Shown: positions 19,587 to 28,400 of the stretch, piece after piece
How the letters are laid out: each line of letters begins with the position of its first letter
How positions within the stretch are numbered: position 1 is the first letter of the stretch
Source: Duganella sacchari
GTDB lineage: Bacteria > Pseudomonadota > Gammaproteobacteria > Burkholderiales > Burkholderiaceae_D
Direction of reading: 5' to 3'
NCBI RefSeq assembly: GCF_900143065.1
Contig: NZ_FRCX01000016.1
Span: 1 to 64,000 of the forward strand
DNA length: 64,000 nucleotides
Program-made: the position numbers and the translations under genes
Notes under the pieces: generated by a model
What the model was told of the DNA's origin: nothing
Seen by the model: the letters and a program-made list of their open reading frames with translations, nothing else
The model's database searches: none

Positions 19587-20063
19587 TTACTGGTGCGAGA
19601 CCAGTCCCAGCGGCAACGAGGTCGTGATCTTGATTTGCTCCATGGAGAACGCTGACGACACGCCCGTGAGTTGCACCGATTTGATCAACTTCTTGTAAAA
19701 GCGGTCATATCCCTCGATATCGCTGGTCACCACCTTGAGTAGATAGTCGATATCGCCACTCATGCGGTGAAATTCCTGCACCTCGGGCAAGGCCGACACG
19801 GCGTCGGCAAAGCGCGCAAACCATTTTTCGTCGTGCTGGGTGACGCGGATGCTGACAAACACCGTCACCGGCAGACCCACTTTGCGGCGGTTGATGATGG
19901 CCACGCGGTTTTCGATATACCCCTCCTCCTCGAGGCGCCGCAGCCGTTTCCAGCACGGCGTGGTGGACAGGCCGATCTGCTCGCTGAGTTGAGCGACAGA
20001 CAATGTTCCATCCCGCTGCAAGGCATCCAGGATGGCGTAATCATAGCGGTCAAGTTGATTCAT
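19587..20063 (-). CDS. Lrp/AsnC family transcriptional regulator
   Basis: About 158 residues from the ATG at 20063 (MNQLDRYDYAILDALQ). An ATG five codons upstream at 20078 is also possible, and neither has a strong ribosome site. The N-terminal winged helix (LSVAQLSEQIGLSTTPCWKRLRRLEEEGYI) is followed by the RAM ligand-binding domain (VQEFHRMSGDIDYLLKVVTSDIEGYDRFYKKL). The latter is the usual Lrp signature, with GDIDYLL at the effector loop. It is transcribed divergently from the cysteine desulfurase fusion gene, so control of that gene by an amino acid such as cysteine is a fair guess. Confidence 0.9.
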   Translation of the reverse strand: MNQLDRYDYAILDALQRDGTLSVAQLSEQIGLSTTPCWKRLRRLEEEGYIENRVAIINRRKVGLPVTVFVSIRVTQHDEKWFARFADAVSALPEVQEFHRMSGDIDYLLKVVTSDIEGYDRFYKKLIKSVQLTGVSSAFSMEQIKITTSLPLGLVSHQ

Positions 20064-20156
20064 TCTAAATATCGACATCCAAGAGCATAAAACAACTACA
20101 TATTATGACCTGGCGCAGTATTTTGGTACGTTTATTTCACTTGTAGTGCGTAAGCT

Positions 20157-22253
20157 ATGTGGATGACTACCGAAATCTATCTCGATAGCAACGCCACCAG
20201 CGTTGTTCTTCCCGCTGCGATTGCCGCCGCCGCTGATGCCATGGGCCAGCGCTACGGCAATCCCAGCAGCACCCACGCGACCGGCCTCCAGGCCAAGGTC
20301 ATCCTCGACGATGCGCGCGCCTGCGCCACGCGCCTGCTGGGCGTGGGCAGCGGCCGCCTGATGTTCAACAGCGGCGCCACCGAAGGCATCCAGACCTCCG
20401 TGCTGTCGGCGCTGGTTGCGCTGCGCGAGCGCAAGAACGCCGGCGCCGCCATTGGCAGCCTGCTGGTCTACGGCGCCACCGAACACAAAGCCGTGCCGGA
20501 AAGTCTGGCGCACTGGAATCGTCTGCTGGGCCTGAACCTGGCGCTGCACAAGCTGCCCGTCAATCCCGACGGCACCCACCATCTGAACGCGCTGCGCGAT
20601 GTCGCGGGCGATGCCGCCATGGTGTGCACCATGGCCGCCAACAACGAAACCGGCGTCATCAGCGATCTGAGCGGCATTGAAGCGGTGCTTGCCGCCAGCG
20701 GCAGCAAGGCCTATTGGATGGTGGACTGCGTCCAGGGCCTGGGCAAGCTCAAGCTGGATCTGTCATCTACCCGTATCGATTACGCGCCGTTCTCCGGCCA
20801 TAAACTGTATGCGCCCAAAGGCATCGGCATGCTGTACGTGCGCGCCGGGACGCCGTTCACGCCGCTCATCATGGGCGGTGGCCAGGAGGGCGGCCAGCGC
20901 TCAGGCACCGAGAACATGGCCGGCATCGCCGCACTGGGCGCCGTGCTGGCTGCGCTGGAACGCGGCGACACCTTCCGTACCTCCGCCGAGCTGTGCAGCT
21001 TCCGCGCGCGCCTGGCGGACAGCCTGCGCGCCGCCTTGCCAGGCATCGTGTTCAACAATCCGTTCGACAAAGCCCTGCCCACCACGCTGAATTTCTCGGT
21101 GCCCGGTTTGTCGAGCCGCGAGCTCATGGATGTGTTTGATGCGGCGGAAGTGCGCGTCAGCGCCGGCAGCGCCTGTTCCTCGTCCAAAGCCGCGCCCAGC
21201 TATGTGCTGGATGCGATGGGCTTGCCGCTGTGGCGCAGCGCTGGCGCGATCCGCATGTCGTTCGGCCCGCTGGCTGACGAAGCCACGATTGCCGCCGCCT
21301 GCGCGCGGATCGAACGGTGTGGCGCCGCGCTGCGCGCCAGCTGCCTGATCCCGTCGGAACGCACCGCCGTGCCACATGACGGCCTGTTGCAGCTGGGCGT
21401 GGAAGGCGCATGCAGCTGGATGATGCTGGACGCCGCCAGCCGCAGTTGCATCGTCATCGATCCGCTGCCGGACCACACCGCGCGCATTGAATCCTACGTG
21501 CGTTGCCAGAACTACCAGGTGCAAGCCATCGTCAGCACACTGCCCAACGCCGGTCGTGGCATGCTGATCGATGCGCTGGGCCGCCACTTCAACCGCAACA
21601 CCGACGCCGACCAATACGGCTGGCCGCAAACCGCCACCGCCGTCACGCTGGAAGATGGCGCCACAGTGGGCGCCATCCGGCTTGGCGCCCATGTGCTGGC
21701 ATGCGTGCCTTGCGGCGCCGGCGATGAACTGCGCGCCTATCTGCTGGGGGACACGCAAGACAACCGCTTGCCGGCAACCGCAGTGCGCTTTGCCTTTAGC
21801 GCGCGGCCGGCACAGCAAAGCCTGCGCACGGTCAGTGTCGAACAAACGCTGCTGTGCCCAACGCGCGATGAAAAGAATCAGTTCTGCACCAGCATGTGTG
21901 CTGAGCCTGAGGCAATGCAAGCTGCCGACCTGCAACTCAACAGCGCAACCCTGGACGCCTTCCTGCAAGCACACCCGGATGCGCGCTTGGTCGATGTGCG
22001 TGAACCCTATGAATTTGCCGCCACCATGTCGTCCGCGTTTGCCGGCCGCGTGGCCCAGAGCGTACCGCTGAGCCGCCTGGCCGAGTACGCAAGCGAATGG
22101 CTGCGCCATGAGCCGACACCGCTGGTCTTCATCTGTCGCAGCGGTAACCGCAGCATGAAAGCGGCCCAGTGCCTGCGCCGCCTGGGACATCGGCAAGCCT
22201 ACAGCCTGAACGGTGGACTGGCATTGGCCAGCACCATGCCCCTAGCGGCGTAA
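20157..22253 (+). CDS. Cysteine desulfurase-MBL-like-rhodanese fusion
   Basis: A 698-residue three-domain protein. Residues 1-400 are a class V aminotransferase of the IscS/NifS type with PLP lysine K216 (SGHKLYAPKG) and persulfide cysteine C340 (SAGSACSSSK). Residues about 410-560 resemble the metallo-beta-lactamase fold of persulfide dioxygenases (SWMMLDAASRSCIVIDP), but the expected HxHxDH metal site reads STLPNAG and is lost. Residues about 590-698 are a rhodanese with active-site C660 (CRSGNRS). The protein probably moves sulfane sulfur from cysteine to the rhodanese. Start could be 20157 or the ATG at 20163. It is divergent from an Lrp regulator. Confidence 0.85.
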   Translation: MWMTTEIYLDSNATSVVLPAAIAAAADAMGQRYGNPSSTHATGLQAKVILDDARACATRLLGVGSGRLMFNSGATEGIQTSVLSALVALRERKNAGAAIGSLLVYGATEHKAVPESLAHWNRLLGLNLALHKLPVNPDGTHHLNALRDVAGDAAMVCTMAANNETGVISDLSGIEAVLAASGSKAYWMVDCVQGLGKLKLDLSSTRIDYAPFSGHKLYAPKGIGMLYVRAGTPFTPLIMGGGQEGGQRSGTENMAGIAALGAVLAALERGDTFRTSAELCSFRARLADSLRAALPGIVFNNPFDKALPTTLNFSVPGLSSRELMDVFDAAEVRVSAGSACSSSKAAPSYVLDAMGLPLWRSAGAIRMSFGPLADEATIAAACARIERCGAALRASCLIPSERTAVPHDGLLQLGVEGACSWMMLDAASRSCIVIDPLPDHTARIESYVRCQNYQVQAIVSTLPNAGRGMLIDALGRHFNRNTDADQYGWPQTATAVTLEDGATVGAIRLGAHVLACVPCGAGDELRAYLLGDTQDNRLPATAVRFAFSARPAQQSLRTVSVEQTLLCPTRDEKNQFCTSMCAEPEAMQAADLQLNSATLDAFLQAHPDARLVDVREPYEFAATMSSAFAGRVAQSVPLSRLAEYASEWLRHEPTPLVFICRSGNRSMKAAQCLRRLGHRQAYSLNGGLALASTMPLAA

Positions 22254-22274
22254 GTAGCGATTTTCTTCCTTTAC

Positions 22275-22300
22275 AGGGCCGCGCAAGCGGCCCTTTTTTT
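22275..22300 (+). terminator. Terminator after the cysteine desulfurase fusion
   Basis: AGGGCCGC (22275-22282) pairs with GCGGCCCT (22287-22294) around a GCAA tetraloop, followed by a T-run to 22300. Confidence 0.92.
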
Positions 22301-22401
22301 CAGCTGACCTCGTATGTACGTCACCGCACAGTCCCATTCCGTGCGCCACCGTACGATTCTCTGTCACATACTCCCATTCGCCAATTGAAGCGAGGTCCAA
22401 G

Positions 22402-25400
22402 TTGAACAAGTCCAATCCCCTGTTGCCCGAGATGGCACTCGGCTTCCGCGAATCCCCCTCCGGCTCCCTGGTGTCCGACGACGATGATGAGGACCTGCCA
22501 TTACGCGCAGAGCTATTCAGCGCCGCACAAATGGCGGCCCACGGCAAGACGCTGGCCAAGCATCACGAACTCAGCAAGCGAGGCGGCCGCGACCGCCTGT
22601 TGTCGCGGCTGGCGGAAAATGCCGCCGTCATTGATTCCACCTGCGATGAGCTGACCGCAGCCGTCAAGGCGGGACGCCAGATCACGCCTGCCTCCGAATG
22701 GCTGCTGGATAACTTCTATCTCATCGAAGAGCAGGTGCGTATTGCTCGCCGTCACCTGCCGAAGAACTACAGCAAGGAATTGCCGCGCCTCGGCAAGGGC
22801 GCGCCAGATGGCTGCCCACGCGTCTACAAAATCGCGCTGGAAATCATTTCGCACGGCGATGGCCGGGTTGATCCGGAATCGCTGTGCCGCTTTGTCGACG
22901 CCTATCAGGAAGTGGCGACGCTGAAACTGGGCGAGCTGTGGGCCATCCCCATCATGCTGCGCCTGGCGCTGATCGAAAACCTGCGCCGCGTGGCCGCGCG
23001 CGTGGCCGAGAACCGCATCCAGCGCGATCTCGCCAACACCTGGGCCGACCAGATGACGGAAGTCGCGGAGAAAAATCCCAGCGGCCTGATCTTGATGGTG
23101 GCCGACATGGCCCGCTCCAATCCGCCCATCACCAGCGGTTTCGTGGCAGAACTGGCGCGCCGCCTGCAAGGACAAAGCCCGGCGCTGACGCTGGCGCTGA
23201 CCTGGATCACGCACCGCCTCGCCGAATCTGGCCAGACCATCGAACAGCAGATCCAGGCCGAAATCCAGCAGCAGGCCGCAGAGCAGGTCTCGCTGGCCAA
23301 CAGCATCGGCAGCTTGCGCTTCCTCGGCACCATGGACTGGCAGGAGTTTGTCGAGACCATGAGCGTGGTGGAACAAACGCTGCGCCAGGACCCGGCCGAC
23401 ATCTACGGCAAAATGGAATTTTCCACGCGCGATCAATACCGCCATGCGATCGAGAAGATCGCCAAGCGCTCGCGCTTCAGCGAAGTGGAAGTGGCGCAGC
23501 AAGCCTTGCAGCTGGCCATGAACCATCACGGCAGCGGCGATGCACGCCATGGCCACGTCGGCTTCTATCTGATCGGCAGCGGCCTGGCCGCGCTGGAAAA
23601 ACAGACCGGCATGCGCCGCCCCTGGCTGGAAGCCCTGCAGCATACGTCCAGCGCTTCGCCGCTGACCTCCTACCTTGGCGCCATTGCGGCCATCGCGCTG
23701 GTTTCCACGGCACTGCTGCTGGAGCGGGCCGCGTACCACGGCGTACAGGGCGTGGTGCTGCTGGCGCTGGGCGTGCTGGCGCTGCTGGGCAGCAGCCATA
23801 TGGCACTGAGCTTCGTGAACTGGATTGCGACGCTGGTGACCAAGCCAAGACCGCTGCCGCGCATGGACTTCAAGGAAGGCATACCGGCCGACGCGCGCAC
23901 CATCGTTGTGGTGCCCACGCTGGTCTACAGCAAGGAAAATATCGAAGACCTGTTTGAGCAGATGGAAGTCCGCTTCCTCGCCAACCGTGACCCCAACCTG
24001 CGGTTTTGCCTGCTGACCGATTTCGCCGATGCGCCCACCGAAAAAATGCCGACCGACGACGCCCTGGTCGAGCATCTGAAACGCTGCACCACGCACCTGA
24101 ACCACAAGTATGCTAATGGCCAGCCGCACGCACCGTTCCTGCTGCTGCACCGTCCGCGCCTGTGGAATCCGCAGGAAGGCGTGTGGATGGGCTATGAGCG
24201 CAAGCGCGGCAAGCTGGAAGACCTGAACCGCTACCTGCGTGGCGGCGCGCGCGATAAATTTTCCGCCGTTGTGGGCGACACCAGCGAGCTGGAAAGCATC
24301 CGCTATGTCATCACGCTGGACACGGATACCCAACTGCCACGCGACGCCGCGTCGCAGTTCATCGCCACCATGCAGCACCCGCTCAACCGCCCACGCGTGG
24401 ACGTGGCGCGCGGCCGCGTGATCGAAGGCTACGGCATATTGCAGCCGCGCGTTGCGGTCGCGCTGCCGAGCGAGAACGCCTCGCGCTACGAAAAGCTGTG
24501 CGGCGGCGAGCCTGGCATCGATCCTTACACCCGCACCGTGTCCGACGTCTATCAGGACGTGTTCTATGAAGGCTCGTTTATCGGCAAGGGCATCTACGAT
24601 GTCGATGTGTTTGAACAGGTCCTCGGCGGCCGTCTGCCGGAGAACAAAATCCTTAGCCACGACTTGCTGGAAGGCTGCTACCTGCGCGCCGGCTTGCTCA
24701 GCGATGCCCAGCTCTACGAAGAGTATCCGGCGCGCTATAGCGAAGACGTCACGCGCCGCCAGCGCTGGATCCGTGGCGACTGGCAGCTGATCGGCTGGCT
24801 CGCCGGCCGGGTGCAGGGCCGCAGCGGCGCGCGCGAGAAAAATCCGCTGTCGCTGCTGTCGCGCTGGAAGCTGTTCGACAACCTGCGCCGCAGCCTGACC
24901 GCGCCGGCACTGGTGCTGTCGCTGATTACTGCCTGGCGCTGGCTGCCCGACCCGTGGATCTGGACCGGCGCCGTGCTGGCCGTGATCTTCCTGATGCCGT
25001 TGGTAAGCATGGTCTACGATCTGTGCCGCCGTCCGCGCGACACCTTGTGGAGCCAGCATATCCGCGCCTCGCTGCGCCGCTCCGGCATGCAGTTCTCGCA
25101 TGCGGTGCTGATGCTGGTGTTCCTGCCGTATGAAGCTTACTTCAGCATGGACGCGATTCTGCGCAGCTTGTGGCGCACGCTGTTTTCACATCGCCGCATG
25201 CTGGAATGGCGTGCCTCCGCACTGGCCCGCCAGGCGGCGGGCGCCGCCAGCACCTGGCGCACCATGTGGATCGCGCCGGTGCTGGCGCTGTTCGTCGGCG
25301 GCGCGCTGCTGGGCTGGCGTCCCGCGAGCCTGCCGCCGGCGGCGCTGTTCCTGCTGGCGTGGCTGGTGGCGCCAGCGGTGGCCGACTGGATCAGCCGCCC

Positions 25401-28400
25401 GATCGAACGCAAACACGCGCAGCTGTCGCAGGAGCAGCATAGCTTCCTGCACAAGCTGGCACGCCGTACCTGGGCTTACTTCGACCAGTTTGTCGGCCCT
25501 GAAGATCACTGGCTGCCGCCGGATAATATGCAGGAGCATCCGGTGCAGGTGGTGGCGCATCGCACTTCGCCGACCAATATCGGCATGGCCTTGCTGGCCA
25601 ACCTGACTGCGACCGACTTTGGCTACATCACGGTTGGCCAGATGATGACGCGCACCGCCAACACACTGGACAGCATGGACCAGCTGGAACGCTATCAGGG
25701 CCATTTCTACAACTGGTACGATACCCAGACGCTCAAGCCGCTGCATCCAATCTACATATCGACGGTGGATAGCGGCAATCTCGCCGGCCATCTGTTGACC
25801 CTGCAGTCCGGCCTCACCGGCCTGTATGACGAACCGGTGATCGGCCCGCAGATTGTGGATGGCATCACCGCCACCGCCAACGTGCTGCATGAAACCGTGG
25901 GCGACGCCGGCCCGGTACTGGCTGCGCTGACGCCCGCGCCGGACACCGGCAACCTGCAACAGCTGCATGCATGGCTGACGCGCGTGGCCGCAGCGGTGAC
26001 GGACTTCCTGCCGCAGGCACAAACCCAGGGCGATACCATGTGGGCGCCATCGCTGGCGCAGCAGGTCAACGCCGCGCTGGAAGAACTGAATACCCTGATG
26101 CCATGGGCGGCACTGCCGACTGACGTGGTATTCGACACCAGCATGACGCGCATGCCGACGCTGCGCGAACTGGCGGCACTGGCCCGTACCTCGGCCACCG
26201 CACCGGTCACCGACCTGGCGCCAGCTGAACGTGAACGCCAGCAGCAACTGGCGCAGCAGTGCGAGCATGGCAGCACCATTGCGCATGAACGCATGCGCGC
26301 ACTGGCCGACCTGGCGCAGCGCTGCGGCGCCTTCGCCCAGATGGAGTACGGCTTCCTGTACAACCCGACCACCAATCTGCTGGCGATCGGCTACAACGTC
26401 ACCGACCGCCGCCTGGACGCCAGCTACTACGATCTGCTGGCTTCGGAAGTGCGCCTGGCCAGCTTTGTCGCCATCGCCCAGGGCCAGCTGCCGCAGGAGC
26501 ACTGGTTCGCACTGGGTCGCCAGCTGTGCATCGTCGCCGGCAAGCCGGTGCTGCTGTCGTGGAGCGGCTCGATGTTCGAGTACCTGATGCCGCTGCTGGT
26601 GATGCCCAACTATCCAAGCACGCTGCTGGACCAGACTTACCAGTCGGTGATCGATGCACAAATCGATTACGGCAAGCGCCGCAGCGTCCCGTGGGGGATT
26701 TCCGAGTCTGGCTACAACACCGTGGACGCCAGCCTGAATTACCAGTACCGCGCGTTTGGCGTGCCGGGACTGGGCCTGAAACGCGGCCTGGCCGACGATC
26801 TGGTGATCGCGCCCTACGCCAGCATGATGGGCCTCATGGTGCAGCCGGAAGCTTCGTGCGCCAACCTGCAAAAGATGGCGGAGCTGGGCTTCATGGGCCG
26901 CTATGGTTTCTACGAGGCAGTCGATTACACGGCTTCGCGCCTGCCGCGTGGCCAGAGCCACGCCATCATCCGTTCCTTCATGGTTCACCACCAGGGTATG
27001 GGCTTGCTGTCGCTGAGCTATCTGCTGCATGACCGGCCGATGCAGCGCCGCTTTGAGTCCGACCCGCTGCTGCAATCGACGCTGCTGGTGTTGCAGGAAC
27101 GCAGTCCGCAGGCTGGCGCCTTCTACTCCAATACCACCGAAATGGCGGCGATCCGCGCCACGGCGCCGGACCAGTCGATGCCGATGCGGATACTGAGCCA
27201 GCATTCGACGCCGGTACCGGAAACGCAGCTGCTGTCGAATGGCCGCTACCACGTCATGGTCACCAACTCCGGCGGCAGCTACAGCCGCTGGAAGGACCTG
27301 GCCGTCACGCGCTGGCGCGAGGACAGCACGCGCGACAACTGGGGTAACTTCTGTTATGTGCGCGATCTGGAGGATGGTGAATTCTGGTCCACCACGTATC
27401 AGCCGACGCTGGTCGATCCGCGCAAGTATGAGGTGATCTTCTCCGAAGGCCGCGCCGAGTTCCGCCGCTCCGACCGCCATATCGACCTGTACACCGAAAT
27501 CGTGGTGTCGCCGGAAGACGATATCGAACTGCGCCGCACCCGTATCACCAACAAGAGCGACCGTGTACGCACGATCGAAGTCACCAGCTTTGCCGAAGTG
27601 GTGATGGCGCCTGCCGCTGCCGACAACGCCCACCCGGCGTTCAGCAAGCTGTTTGTGCAGACCGAAATCCTGCGCGACGAAAACGCCATCCTGTGCACGC
27701 GCCGTCCGCGTGGCGCCAATGAAGTGATGCCCTGGATGATGCACTCCATGAAGGTGCACGATGCGCCGGTCAAGAACGTGTCGTTTGAAACCGACCGCTC
27801 GCGCTTCATCGGCCGTGGCAATACCGCAGCCGCACCAAGCGCGATGCTCAACGATGGCCAGCTCAGTGGCGGCGAGGGCTCGGTGCTCGATCCGGTGGTG
27901 GCGATCCGCTACACCATCACGCTGCAGCCGGACCAGTTTGCGACGGTGGACATTGTCACCGGCATGACCGAGCAGCGCGACACGGCGCTGCACCTGATCG
28001 ACAAGTACCAGGACCGTCATCTGGCCGACCGCGTATTTGAACTGGCATGGACCCACAGCCAGGTCGTGCTGCGCCAGCTGAACGCCAGCGAGGCGGATGG
28101 CCAGCTGTATGGCCGTCTGGCCAATTCGGTGATCTACCCGAACGCGGCATTGCGCGCCGATGCCTCGACGCTCATCAAGAATCAGCGCGGCCAGTCCGGC
28201 CTGTGGGCGTATGCGATTTCCGGTGACTTGCCGATCGTGCTGCTGCAGATTAAGGACCCGGCCAATATCGAACTGGCGCGGCAGATGGTGCAGGCGCACG
28301 CCTACTGGCGCCTGAAAGGCCTGGTGGTGGACCTGGTGATCTGGTACGAAGACCAGTCGGGCTATCGCCAGGCGCTGCATGACCAGATCATGGGGCTGAT

